This document shows, one piece after another, positions 1 to 11,331 of a stretch of 64,000 nt of DNA. The notes below the pieces were generated by a model that was not told the DNA's origin, ran no database searches, and saw nothing but the letters and a program-made list of their open reading frames with translations. This stretch comes from Cryptomeria japonica (taxonomy: Eukaryota > Streptophyta > Pinopsida > Cupressales > Cupressaceae): the NCBI RefSeq assembly GCF_030272615.1, contig NC_081413.1, positions 334,836,302 to 334,900,301 on the forward strand, in the 5' to 3' direction. The position numbers were made by a program, and so were the translations under genes. Every line of letters starts with the position of its first letter. Position 1 is the stretch's first letter.

Positions 1-27
1 TTCAAATATCAAGATAATCCATTCTAT

Positions 28-1707
28 GTGAAGGATCCACTCACTAACATACCATCGTCATCATGCGGACCAATTTTTCATGAGTTTGAATCTCCCACTA
101 TACATGAGATGGAACACAATGATGGAAACAAGGATGATAATAACATTCCCAGATGTGATAATGATTCCTCATCATCAAGTGAGACTGACGAAGACATTGA
201 ACCTCCAGAAAAAGAAATTCTTGACTGTCAAAAGGACAAAGACTTTAGAAAAATGATGAAACCTATCATGACCCAAGAAAAGGAAGACTGTTTCTTACAA
301 CTAGCAAAACAAGGTGCCAAACTTCCTACTGGATATGATGTCCAGACACTCGTTACTAAAAAGGAAGACTCGCCTATACTCATGGTACACAAACAATTAC
401 TAGCCTTACGAATTGAAGTCACAGAACTGAAGAATACGGACAAGTCCCCAAAACAATATTCTCTGGAAACAATATGTCCCTTTCCATTTGACAAGAATTT
501 ATACATGCCTCAATTTCCTTCGCGAGTGGAGATCCCAAAATTTGACAAATATGATGGTACCTCAGATCCTCAAGATCATATCAGGGAATTTTGTGCTGCC
601 TATATGGAGTTTATGCACAATCAAACTTACCTTATGCGCCTCTTCCCAAGGAGTTTAGGGGGTCAAGAAATGGAATGGTTCTCAAGTCTACCCAAAGGAA
701 TAAAAATGTTTGAAGAACTAATCCAACTATTCTTACAATAATATTCATACAACATTCAACATCCTATGACTATGATTGATCTTTGTAATACTCAACAGAA
801 AATAGGGGAACCTCTTCTTACATTCCTCCAACGCTAGAGAAAGATGTTCTCTAGGTATTCATGACCTATCCTAGACTCTAAGAAAATGGATATATTTGTC
901 AATAACTTGGTCAATGAACTGAAATATAGTATACAAATGCAAGTACACCCATCAGTTAACAAAATGGTAGATAATGTCATTTGAATGGAAGATGTTCTCA
1001 TAAACAAGGGGGATATCACACCTTGGAAAGAAACACAACCAGGATCTAGCTCTAAAGAAAAGAAAAAGTATTGGAAGTTTGGCAAAGACAACAAAAAGAA
1101 TGTTGTTAATGATGGAGTAGTAGACACTGTCAAAGCCAACCCAAAATCCACAATATTCAACTTGGCTAGTGGTACACAAGCATTTAAAGTCGCTGAGGCT
1201 GCAACAGAAAAGCCGCTAAAGAAAACAAAGGAATGGTTCAAAGAAAAGCCTTGGCTTTCCAAACCTAAGCATGATTTTACTCCTCTCGAAGAATCATATG
1301 AATCCTCTTTCAAAACTCTGTTGGCAAACAACTTGATAACACTACCAGATAACTCCAGACCATATGATCCAGAAGTCAAACCAAGATGGTGGAGAGAAAA
1401 TGAATACTGTGACTTCCATCGGAATAAAGGTCATAACATAAACAATTGTATGAAGCTAAAACATGAGATTCAAGATCTCATAGATGCTGGTAAAGTCATT
1501 GTTGGGAATCACCCAACTAATGTCTATCATAAAGTATTTAAAGACCCTTTGCCTATTTACGAACAAGGTGATTCTTCAAAGACCAAAGGAGGTGCCAAGG
1601 TAAATTATACTTATGCCAATCAGGACAACATTATCAACATGATTGAGCCTTCCCACTTGGAATACTGCAATGTGATTATAGTCCAAGATAAACCAAATGA
1701 ATCATGA
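28..1707 (+). pseudogene. Tat-A gag remnant
   Basis: Structural capsid/nucleocapsid polyprotein that would coat the element RNA in cytoplasmic particles. An acidic N-terminus (Ser/Asp/Glu run near residues 45-65) is followed by the capsid core with the lineage motif LMRLFPRSLGG and a Trp-Phe-Ser cluster. After a stop at 739-741 the same frame resumes at 985. It ends in a Tat-type zinc knuckle at about 1408-1449 in which the second Cys is His (C-x2-H-x4-H-x4-C, CDFHRNKGHNINNC). The stops at 739-741 and those between it and 985 make it inactive. Closest relative in the window is the Tat-B gag. Confidence 0.8.
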
Positions 1708-1888
1708 TATGAAAGAGCTCTCACCCATTCTCAAAATAAAGTCACCCTCCAAGGAGCTAGTTCTTCTGACCTGGCTCAAGCAACATTAAACCCATCAGCC
1801 TTGCCAAACAAACAAAAAAGAATCAACCTTGGACAAATTTAAAAGGTTAACTTCATCATCATCTTCTGGATATAGTGTCGTTGAATAG

Positions 1889-2740
1889 TTGAAAAGGACA
1901 AAAGCTCAAATCTCAATCTTTGAATTGCTAAAACTCTCATCTTCTCACAAAGAGATCCTAGACAAAGCATTGCTCACCACCAACATTCCAAAAGATTTAA
2001 ACATTGATCGGTTTCAGTCTATGGTGGGTCATCTGACTTCACCTCACTATCTGACCTTATCAGAAGAAGATGACAACTCACTAAATCATCCACATAACCA
2101 GCCATTGCATATTGAAGCCATGATCCACAAACACAAATTCAAACGTGTTTTGATAGATGGAGGCGTGGGGTTGAATATTTGTACTTAAAGTCTGCTTGCA
2201 CAACTAGGATTCTTTGAAAATGTCATTGATCCTGGCAAGAAAATAACAATAAAAGCCTATAATGAAGAGGAAAGGACTTCTAAAGGTCTGGTGTCATTAC
2301 CAATCAGTGTGGGACCGGTAAAGAGAGATGTCCTTTTCCAGGTTCTTGATATTCCATTGTAATATAATATATTACTGGGCAGGTCATGGATTCATGAAAT
2401 GAAGGTAGTACCATCAACATACCACCAATGCTTAAAGTTTCCTTATAACGGAGCTGAAGTCAGTATTCTTGCTGATACAAATGTCATTTGTAATGCATTG
2501 AAAATAGGTGCAGATACTTTTGTGCCTCATAATAGGGAAGCCTCTCCAAATGCAGATCCAGAAGCACTAATGAAAGACTTAGAAAAGAGATTGAAGATTA
2601 CAAATACCGGCATGGATGGCTACAAGATAGAACCGATACTTTCATTAGTTTCTCTCCCTCCATCACCAAAATAGTTGGGCAAGCCATCAAAGGCTATGAG
2701 AACACAAAATTTAGCTCTTAATACCATATATGATGGTCTC
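1889..2740 (+). pseudogene. Tat-A aspartic protease remnant
   Basis: Retroviral-type aspartic protease that would mature the polyprotein. The active-site region reads VLIDGGVGLN (near 2147-2176), the D-G-G form usual in plant Tat elements rather than D-T-G. The C-terminal flap and helix motif LLGRSWIHEMKVVPSTYH lies at about 2370-2424. Stops occur in frame at 2186-2188 and 2360-2362. The region is in a different frame from gag; I cannot tell whether that is original or a later indel. It continues in frame into the G-patch segment. Confidence 0.75.
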
Positions 2741-2859
2741 TTTCTATAGTCTTCTACCTCCTTGGTGGATGAAACAGAAGAAGATGTTGTTCTTAACTAG
2801 CTCTTTAAGGAAGATAGTCAAAATCAGGAGGTATGACATTGTGAGATTTCCTCAAACCA

Positions 2860-3673
2860 ATATGGTCTTGGCTACAAAATGATCCAACGCATGGGGTACT
2901 CAGGTACTGGTCCTTTGGGCAAACAAAAGGAAGGTATTACTGAACCAATTCAGTTACAAACCAAATCCACAAACAATAAGGTTGGACTGGGTTATGATCC
3001 GAAAAAGACATCAGACCAAAAACATGTTTCTAAGTCTAAGTGGCAGAAAAGAATATCACTTTTAACATTACAGGAAGTAGACACTCAACAAACAAAAGCA
3101 GAGTGTAGAAAAGAGAAAGAGGAATTAGCAATCAAGAAAGAAGAAACAATCAGTGCTCAAGCTTTGATGGTATCAGCTACAATAATACAAGAAGTTGAGG
3201 TCCCAGAAGATATAAGAGATGAAGTAGTAAGAATCGGAGAATTGTTTGCACCACTAAAAGTTCTAGTCACATATACTGGCAGCCAGCAAGTAGATGATTC
3301 AGAGACTGATTCAAACGAGTATGAATGGGGTCCTGACCACCTCTCAGACACATCCACTATAGAAACTCCAAAAGAGTCTAGTGATGTCATAGATGATACT
3401 CAAGAGCTAATGCGCATAAAACTAGAGAAAGAAATACAGGAAATTAGACAAAAGAGACAAGCAAATTATGAACAAGGACTGAAAGAAGGAAGAATACCAG
3501 AAAGCTTCTCATCTATGTACCCCTATCCTAAAATAGAACAAATCAGGTATAGCACTACACAAGAAGAGTTGGAAGCTGTAGAACAAGAGCCAGTTATCAA
3601 TCCAGAAGAAGTTGAATGGAGTAGAAGACAGAAAATCACGGAAACATCAAGATCATGTCAACAGGTGTGTTAG
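2860..3673 (+). pseudogene. Tat-A G-patch domain plus acidic spacer
   Basis: Directly after the protease lies a glycine-patch motif, RMGYSGTGPLGKQKEGITEP (about 2888-2947). G-patches bind RNA or stimulate helicases; betaretroviral proteases carry one at the C-terminus, so a polyprotein role is plausible but unproven here. A Lys/Glu-rich stretch follows, probably helical, then an acidic motif ETDSNEYEWG near 3303-3332 that recurs in Tat-B and Tat-C. The frame is the same as the protease. The domain order PR, G-patch, acidic spacer, RT is identical in all three copies. Confidence 0.75.
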
Positions 3674-3679
3674 ATACAA

Positions 3680-4769
3680 ATGGCAAACGAACCACAACAT
3701 GAAGGAACTTGTAGCATTAAAGATGTTGTTGTTGATACCATACATACACTTGTTAAATCACTTGAAGAAGACTCAGAATTTTCACCTGATGAATCTGATG
3801 ACAGTCCTATTCAGGACAATATCTACTCAGCCTCAAATTCTGAATCAGCTGATACAAACAATGAAAATTTGTCTACTGATCTTATCACTATTAAACCACA
3901 ATATGACATCCATTCTGGCGTAGTGAATGATGTTACAAGTGTGTCTATCAGATTAGATCAACTAAATATTAACATGAACTTTAATAATCATGATCTGACT
4001 CTTCCTGGTCTCGAGACACTTACGCAAGGTATCATTCTGGAACTCGACTTTTTGATCCGCAGGTGTGATAACAATACCGTGAATGCTCTTGAACCTATCC
4101 AAGATTTATCCTTAGTACATCCTTAATTGATTAACTGTACTTTACAAAACCAGCCCATGAATATACCTACTTTTGCCAATGACTATACATTATTATCTCA
4201 ATGCAGTCGAACCTATAGACTCTTCCACTAGTGAAAAGAGTGTAAACATGACTGAAGTGGATATCAAGTATCTTAGTCACAAAAACAAGAAAAATAAAAA
4301 TAAAAGATCTGATGGTGAAAACCACATTGTGGCGGTGTCAGAATCTAAAAAAGAGAAAATAAAGGACATACCTAAAGGTGAAAACCTCTCTGAGGTTCCT
4401 AAAGGTGAGATACTTGATATACTACCAAGTCATTTCCAGGAAAGGTCCTCCATATTGATCGAGCCAACTCAGCCAATGAACATTGGGAGTCAAGAGACAC
4501 CACACATCATTCATGTAGCTCAATCACTATCAGCAGAAGAATTGAAGGAGTTCACTCAGCTATTCTTAGAAAATAAAATAAACTTTGCGTGGACATATTT
4601 GGATATGTCAGGCTTGGATCCTGATCTCATTATGCACCATCTTTTAATCACGCTAGGAGTAAAACCAGTTAAGCAAAAACTTCGTAAGATGCACCCGCAT
4701 GTAGCACTATTAGTCAAGGCTAAACTAGAAAAACTACTCAAAGTTGGGTTCATCAGAGCTATAAATTAG
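3680..4769 (+). pseudogene. Tat-A conserved pre-RT spacer and RT N-terminus
   Basis: The spacer between the G-patch and RT continues here, with a frame change between 4126 and 4173. It includes an acidic Ser/Asp-rich block (3755-3850) and a conserved block, ENHIVAVSESKKEKIKD (about 4319-4369), then GENLSEVPKGEILDILP. The same ENHTVA...GxNLSExP...DILP pattern occurs in Tat-B and Tat-C. From about 4520 the start of RT is recognisable: a SLSAEELKEF helix, FAWTYLDMSGLDPDLIMHH, then KMHPHVALLVKAKLEKLL. Function of the ENHTVA block is unknown to me. Confidence 0.7.
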
Positions 4770-5702
4770 GCCAAATGGATTCCAAACATAGTACCTGTGT
4801 CAAAGGTAGACAAGTCTATCAAAATTTACACTGACTTCAGAGATCTTAACAAAGCGTGTCTGAAGAACGACTTTCCATTGCCAAACATTGATATGATAGT
4901 CAATATGACTGTCAGATACGAAATGTACTCACTAATGGACGGATTCTCTGGCTATAATCAAATCAAAATAGCTCCCAGAGATCAAGAAAAGACAGCTTTC
5001 ACCTATGCATGGGGAACCTTTTCCTGGAATGTCATGCCATTTGGGCTAAAGAACGCAGGAGCAACCTATCAAAGAGCAGTTACAACTATTTTTCATGACA
5101 TGATGCATAAGAATATGGAAGATTATGTTGATGACACCTTAGTGAAGACTATGAAAAGATCAACGCATATTCAAGAGCTAGGTCCTATACTTGACATAAT
5201 GGAAAAGTTCAAACCCCAGTTAAATCCAAAGAAGTGTGCATTCGGAGTGACATCTAGTAAACTACTTGGCTACATCATTTCAAAGAAGGGAATCAAGGTT
5301 GATCCTAAGAAGTTTCAAGCTATAATGGAAATTCCACCTCCGAAGAACATCAATCAAATGAGAAGTCTACAAGGATGTCTCCAATCCATAAGATGATTCA
5401 TTTCTCAGCTAATAGATAAAGCTCAACCTTTCACAAAGGTATTGAGAAAAGGAGTAATATACCATTGGGATCAGCAGTGTGAACAATATCTTCAGCAGAT
5501 AAAAGAGTACATGTCAAATCTACCAATATTGATGCCATCGATTCAGGGTAAACCACTAATCTTATATATATCAGCAACTGATTCATCACTGGGGGCACTT
5601 CTAGCACAATGGGATGACAACAAAAAGGAACGAGCTATTTATTACATCAGCAGGACATTGGTGTCTTATGAAATGAACTACACTATAATAGAACATTACT
5701 AA
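4770..5702 (+). pseudogene. Tat-A reverse transcriptase and truncated RNase H
   Basis: Catalytic core of the polymerase. Visible RT motifs are DFRDLNKAC, LMDGFSGYNQIKIAP, VMPFGLKNAGATYQ, the catalytic YVDD at 5124-5135 and LNPKKCAFGV. After a stop at 5394-5396 the frame resumes with RNase H: the primer-grip-like tail (DQQCEQYLQQIK), then LILYISATDSSLGALLAQ and YYISRTLVSYEMNY, where homology ends at about 5702. In chromosomal context this is a dead fragment: it lacks the rest of RNase H, integrase and the 3' LTR. Confidence 0.85.
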
Positions 5703-5705
5703 ACA

Positions 5706-7164
5706 CCTTTAAGCAGTAGCCCACCCATTCTATTGATTGAGGATATTTGTGATATAATTTAGTGTAAGAGCATAGATGGTTTTGCTCCCACGACACTCAC
5801 CATACATATTTCCTTGAGTAGAAACATAGCTTCTTGAAAAGTCACTTGTGGCTTGATGAAAGTGGTGACTCCCCCATCATAGGGATCATCTATTTGTTTT
5901 GCTCATGCAAGACTTAGTATATCACATCCTTACCTGCCATGACGGGATTCATGAGGTATGTGATACCAAAGTCGAAGAAATATCAAGATGTGGGCTGAAT
6001 TTATCGCAACTGGCCATTTGACCTTAGGGATAAAGAGTGTTTGAAGTGTTTTCATTTTGAGTCAAGACCAGTGCAAATTGAGCCGACTTCAGGCTTTAGA
6101 AAAAACATAAAAATAAACTTAAATGAAAGGGGCATAAAAAGTCCAAGGATTGGGTTGATCTAGACCCATACTTATTTGTGCCTTTTGAGGGAACATTCTT
6201 GTGTTTGTGTGCTTGCTTTGTTTTCTTGTCAAAGAAAGAATCAAAAAACCAAATTCCAAAGAATAAGTGTTCATCCAACATAAACAGTTTCAAACACCAA
6301 CAAAAGATCAAAAACAAAGAGAAAAGTATCAAACTATATGACCATTCTTCACATCTTGAGAAAGAAGAATCTTCATCAACACATCAACTTGAAAAGAAGA
6401 CCATTAAGCTCAAAGGCTTTAATCAAAAGGAGGAAATTCTTCTATCTAAATAGACAAATATTTGTCTCTCATAGAGTTTTTCTACATCACATGTGTCTTT
6501 ATCTTCAAGGAAAATCAAATGAATTTGATCAAGAGTCATTAAACCGCTGAGCTTTTATGCAATATAGAGCTTTGAGTTATCACAAAAACAAAGGAGGCAA
6601 GATCAATCCTGACTTCTTTCCAGACATTTGCATCACATATAACATAGCTCAGGAAGAACCACCAACTCCTGAAAGAGAAGAAGAAGAATTTATCCCATAT
6701 GTGACACAAAGCTTTTATTGAAGTTAAAACATTTCATTCATTATCACATTCACATCTCATCAAATCCATTCCAACTCTCAAAACATTAAAGAGGTTTTTG
6801 TCCTAAGTTCTATTTTCGATATTGCTTGAATCAAACACAATACATCACTTTTTAGAGTGTCTCTACATCTAGGATAAACTCATCCTAAGAGGCATTTCTA
6901 TGCAGGTTAAAACTAGTCTATGAGTGCATCCTCTCATTACTAGATAGTTGAGTTTGTAACACATCTCAGATCTCTCTAAACCTTATCACATCAAACTTTG
7001 TCAAAACAAACACAACAAGAAAATCAAGAAGAAAACTTTGGTCACATCTACCTCTAAAAGTGCTTGAGATCCATATGCAAAACATTTCACCAACCATAAA
7101 TCTCTCATTTCATCAACAACTCATCCTCATTCTCACCCAACTTCAACAAAAATTTGTAAACAAA
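5706..7164 (+). other. Junction and probable Tat-B leader; no LTR recognised
   Basis: Between the broken RNase H of Tat-A and the first gag Met of Tat-B there is about 1.4 kb without a convincing gene. I searched for LTR signs (TG...CA ends, a TATA box, similarity to the LTR-like segment at 20.3-21.3 kb) and found none. A Lys/Ser-rich open stretch at 6178-6453 is low-complexity and not convincing. The part from about 6720 to 7164 is poor in G and resembles the untranslated leader of plant gypsy elements. How Tat-B lost its 5' LTR is not visible. Confidence 0.5.
6557..6721 (+). CDS. Short leader ORF, 54 codons, unknown
   Basis: ATG at 6557, stop TGA at 6719-6721. The predicted peptide has a basic first third, a hydrophobic middle and an acidic Glu-rich end (PPTPEREEEEF). 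It sits upstream of the Tat-B gag in the presumed leader. Ogre-type Tat elements carry an extra ORF before gag, but this one is much shorter and I see no similarity that would justify that name. It could be chance. Confidence 0.25.
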   Translation: MQYRALSYHKNKGGKINPDFFPDICITYNIAQEEPPTPEREEEEFIPYVTQSFY

Positions 7165-8840
7165 ATGGCTCATACCAGGTCCAGGTCTAGACAACAAGAA
7201 ATTGAAGAGGAAGAGGAGGAAAATATCAATGAATTCCAAGAAACCCTTGGAGGAAACATAAATGATGACAATCCAGGCACTCCTACTTCTGCGGCAATAG
7301 AAAGGGCACAACACAACCCTCTCTTCAATAGGCTTTTTGATGAAATACGCAAGAGTAATGTTGATCCTCACTTTTTAAAACTTTCTCAAGAAGGAGCCAA
7401 ACTCCCCTCTGACTTTGATCTTGCACAACTAAGACAAGCATCAGAACATCAAAGTCATAATGAGGATGAAAGAGATTGAGAGCACATTAGATACAACTTT
7501 CATCAAGGTAATCTTCCTCCCCGTCCTCCTCCAAGTGAAATAGAAATGTTGCGGCAACAAGTTAAAAATCTCGCCCAACAACTTCATAGTGGTGTAAAAA
7601 CCAATCACTTTTCACTCAATGACATTTGTCCCTATCCCTTTGATAGGAATCTTCATATGCCACCTTTTCTGTGAGGGTTCGAAACACCCAAGTTTGAAAA
7701 GTATAGAGGAAAAGGAGATCCTCGTGATCATGTTAGAGAATTTCATTCAGCTTGCCTCGAAGTGGCATACGAGGATACATACCTAATGCAACTTTTTCCC
7801 CAAAGCTTGGGAGGAACAACCACATCATGGTTTTCCCGATTACCAGATGGCATTAGGACATTTGAAGAGTTAGTCCAAAAATTCTTGGCACATTACTCAC
7901 ACAACATTGAACGTGATATCACCATGGCTGATCTATGTAACACTAAACAAAAACCAGGTGAACTATTTTCAGTCTTTCTACAATGATGGCATCAAATGTC
8001 TAGCAAATGTTCTCTTCAGTTACCTGAACAAGAACTAGTGGAAATATTTATTTCCAACTTAAACAAAGAAATGGAATTTCACCTGGATGTAAAAGACATA
8101 GACTCTTTCAATGACATGATCACCAAAGGCTTAAAATGTGAGCGGGCTCTCATCAAGAAAGGACTTATCAAAATCTACAATGAACCAAAGGATGGCCCTC
8201 ACCCACATTTCAATAGTGACAAACCAAGCTTCTGGAACAAAAACAAAAATATCATCAATGACAGGGTTGTGGATGCAAGAACTATCAAAAGTGCACAACC
8301 TGTAGTTCGATTTGCCAGACAGAATCCCCCACCTCAGACTAACATAGTTGCTCCTCCAAATCAAGGCCGCATCACATCTCAAGATGAACCGAGACCACAT
8401 CAACAAAAACCAAAGCGAACATACACTCCATTAGGGAAACCCATCGAAATAGTATTATGACAAATGGTTTCTCAAAATCTGGTAACCTTACCCAAAACAT
8501 CAAATTATGAACCTCAAGTCAAACCTTCATGGTGGAGGGATATTGAAAATTGTGATTTCCATCAAGGGAAAGGACATAAGACAAGCAATTGTCACAGATT
8601 GAAAGATCTTATTTAGGATCTTATTGACCGAGGTGAAATCAAAATCGAAGGACATGACCCAAAGACAACAAACAATGATCATCTCATGTTTAAAAATCCA
8701 CTTCCATCACAAGATCAAAGGGGTCCTTTGACTTCAGGGAGAAACACAGATACCACCAATTATACGCAAGCCACGTATAATTATATTATGAATCACCTAT
8801 ACGATGCCAGTGAATAGATTGCAACTATAACCATCAAAAA
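7165..8840 (+). pseudogene. Tat-B gag
   Basis: Gag polyprotein in frame 1. I chose the ATG at 7165 (MAHTRSRSRQQEIEEEEEEN) because a basic start followed by an acidic run is typical; an upstream in-frame ATG at 7060 lies in leader-like sequence. The capsid core shows DICPYPFDRNLHMP, YLMQLFPQSLGG and IRTFEELVQKFLAHYSHNIE. The C-terminal knuckle (about 8549-8590) is CDFHQGKGHKTSNC, again with His in place of the second Cys. In-frame stops lie at 7477, about 7672, 7984, 8458 and near 8614 and 8818. All can be explained by C-to-T change in CGA or CAG, and there is no frameshift. Confidence 0.8.
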
Positions 8841-8937
8841 TCCCAGTTCCACTTGCAATGTTGTTACATGTCGCAGCAAGATTACCATAAAAGCAGCTCC
8901 ACAAGGCACCCCATCTATCCCAAAGCAGTATAACCTT

Positions 8938-9800
8938 GTGGAACAGTTAGACAAAATGCCCACATTGATATCTATCTTAGAGCTATTGCGCCTATCTCCA
9001 TCCCATAAAACATTCTTGGATCAAGCTCTCCAAGAGGCGTCAGTCTCTACAAACCTAAATACAGATCAATTCCAAGCCATGGTCAGAAATCTAAGATCAT
9101 CACCTTGTCTTACTTTCTCAGAAAGTGACAACTCCTCCTTCCAGCAACCTCATAATGCCTCACTCCATATTGAAGGGTTTATCAACCAACATAGGATCAA
9201 GCAAGTCTTGATCGACAATGGAGCAGGCCTGAATATCTATACTCTACAATTAGTCACAGCTTTGGGGTATGCAATAGAATCAGTGGATCCCCGCAAGAAG
9301 ATCACAATCAAAGCCTGTGATGATGTCGAACGTTCATCCAAAGGAGTTGTGGTGCTACCAATCTGAGTGGGCCCTATGGTGAAACACATTATCTATCAGG
9401 TTCTAGACCTTCCTCTGCCATACAATCTATTGTTAGGAAGACCTTGGATACATGCCATGCAAGTTGTTCCATCCACCTACCATCAGTGTATCAAGTTCCC
9501 ACATAATGGTGTAGAAATTACAATCCTGGGTGATACAAACCCCTTTGCATATTGTCATAATATCAATCATCAACTAGAGATTACTATTCCTAACAATAGA
9601 GAAGCCATCTCCTCTACATCATACATAAGCCTAGCCTCTCTTGCCAGTTCAAACACCACTATACCCAAGCAAGAAAAGCTCAAGATGAAAATAGCAGAGG
9701 AAGGTCCTGGGGAATACAATTTGAGCCAACTCTTTTGTGTTGGACAAATGCCTAGTTCTCCTAGAATACATTGTAAACCTCAATGGTTACTTCAAACACC
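8938..9800 (+). pseudogene. Tat-B aspartic protease
   Basis: Protease domain in the same frame as gag. The active site reads VLIDNGAGLN (about 9208-9237), where the lineage norm is D-G-G or D-N-G. LLGRPWIHAMQVVPSTYH at about 9430-9483 is the conserved C-terminal motif. A single TGA at 9364-9366 interrupts it. The domain is preceded by a Ser/Pro-rich linker and followed, without frame change, by the G-patch region. It would have processed the whole gag-pol product. Confidence 0.75.
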
Positions 9801-10260
9801 ACTGATCAAGCCAGCATGTACTTTGACGCCTTTCATCCTGGGAAAGAGTCAAGAAGAAGAGAGCAGAGATGAGGACTTAGCAGAATGGATCTATAAAGAT
9901 CCCATCACCTCCAATATTCTGCAAGCTAAGCTTCCCACAGATCAGTATGGCAAAGGCCTTCTCATTATGCAAAGAATGGGTTATGATGGTTAGAGTGCTT
10001 TGGGACCTTGCAAGCAAGGACGACATGAATTGCTGCAGCTGGAATTAAAGCCCAAGGATAATACAGGCCTAGGCTTTCAAAAAGAGATCCTTCCTAAGCT
10101 AAGATTTAAAGGAAAACCCAGCAAACCTCTATATCAGCCTATTACAAAGAGGTCACCTTTGATTATAAAAGTAGCATCAAACGCCATAGCAACTCCCCTA
10201 GTGAGGCTAAAAATCCTAGCATGACCACCTACAATACCCATCCTCCCATCAATCAAACTA
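9801..10260 (+). pseudogene. Tat-B G-patch region
   Basis: Conserved lead-in (GEYNLSQLF, then EDLAEWIYKDP) is followed by the glycine patch near 9970-10035, MQRMGYDG then SALG and CKQGRHELLQLELKP, with one TAG at 9991-9993. The same lead-in and patch appear in Tat-C (GEYTLNQTM, then KFGYDGKSPLG) and in Tat-A. G-patches are glycine-rich RNA-binding or helicase-activating modules. Their place here, just C-terminal to the protease, mimics betaretroviruses. A second stop, TGA, lies at 10222-10224. Confidence 0.7.
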
Positions 10261-11331
10261 GTGATCCCACCAGCAGCAACAATAACATCAATAGCGCCAT
10301 TGGCAACAACAATTGTATCAAAATGCCCAGCAGTATTGACAACACCAGCAGTTCTAGTAGAAGCCACAGAGTCAACACTACTGATACTCCCCGTATCGGA
10401 TTCATTGATCCCCATAATCCTTCCTGCAGCACTGATTATTTCATATACACAAGTACATCAATTGATCACACCTGCAGTGTTTAACTCAAAGGAAATCCCA
10501 GTATGGTATAGTAATCGGATATTGGAAAGTGACTCAGAGACCGACTCACATGAATGGGAATTTGATTCCATCTAGCTTAATACTTCAGATGAGGAAGACA
10601 CATCACTACCTCCACCCCGTAAAGACATCCCTGTTTACGGAGAAGCACAGATAAAGACCTCTTGGGTTCCTGAGTTGGAAACTTCTTCCACAGACCCTAT
10701 GTCCCATCCTATGCCTGATTCTGATAGGGAGAGTACCATCAATGACCTTCACCACAATTTCTTAACCCTCATTGACACATCTAACGAACTTAACCTAATT
10801 GATGAGGTAATGCCCATTATCCATCCTGAACTCATCGAATGGAACCAGCCTAATCCCCCATGTCTTGACCATTTCCAAAATGATGAGGTGATCATTGACT
10901 TTTTGGAGCTATGAGATAAAATACCAAGTGGGGATCACAAAGTTGGATTCACCATAGAACTTAATAGCGCAGCATACTTTGGGGTGGATGCCAAACCTTT
11001 CAGCTGCAAAAATATAACAATAAAACGTGGATCTTTTAGTGAAAACCACACTGTGGCACTATTTGATCCAACAAAAGTAAAAAGAAAGAGTGTATCCAAT
11101 GGTGAAAACCTCTCTGAGGTGCCAGAGAATGAAAGGTTTGACATTCTCCCTACTAGTACACAACAGGAACGATCAATGATTCTCATCGAGGAAACAAAAG
11201 AATACAACATGGGGACGCTTAAAACTCCTCACCACATACATCTGGCATCTCTTCTAACTCTAGAGGAACAACCTAAGTTTGTAGAGTTTTTCCAGAAGCG
11301 TTAGATCAACTTCGCATGGTCATATGCAGAC
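10261..11331 (+). pseudogene. Tat-B acidic and ENHTVA spacer before RT
   Basis: About 350 codons between G-patch and RT, all in the polyprotein frame. It begins with an Ala/Thr/Ile/Pro-rich stretch (10261-10480), then an acidic motif, SDSETDSHEWEFDS (about 10528-10569), an Asp/Glu-rich block (10675-10912), GDHKVGFTIELNS, and the basic block ENHTVALFDPTKVKRKS (about 11041-11091) followed by GENLSEVPENERFDILP. Every one of these sub-motifs has a counterpart in Tat-C. I know no named Pfam-type domain for it. In-frame stops: 10573, 10912, 11302. Confidence 0.65.

Larger units (their letters stand above)
1..5705 (+). mobile_element. Tat-A: Ty3/gypsy Tat-lineage element, 5' and 3' truncated
   Basis: The order gag, protease, G-patch, acidic spacer, RT, RNase H on the + strand matches the neighbouring Tat-B copy closely enough to place it in the same lineage. 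The 5' LTR lies outside the window. Homology stops abruptly inside RNase H near 5705, so the second RNase H, integrase and 3' LTR are missing. Coding blocks sit in three frames (gag in one, protease to spacer in a second, RT-RNase H in a third) with many stops, so this copy is more decayed than Tat-B. The nature of the 3' break (deletion or insertion) is not visible. Confidence 0.85.

Noticed and set aside
834-1379. 181-codon minus-strand ORF
   Set aside because: Shadow of the Tat-A gag on the + strand, no domain.
10134-10484. ORFs on both strands in the Tat-B spacer
   Set aside because: The polyprotein frame (frame 1) runs through here with conserved motifs; the others are overlaps.
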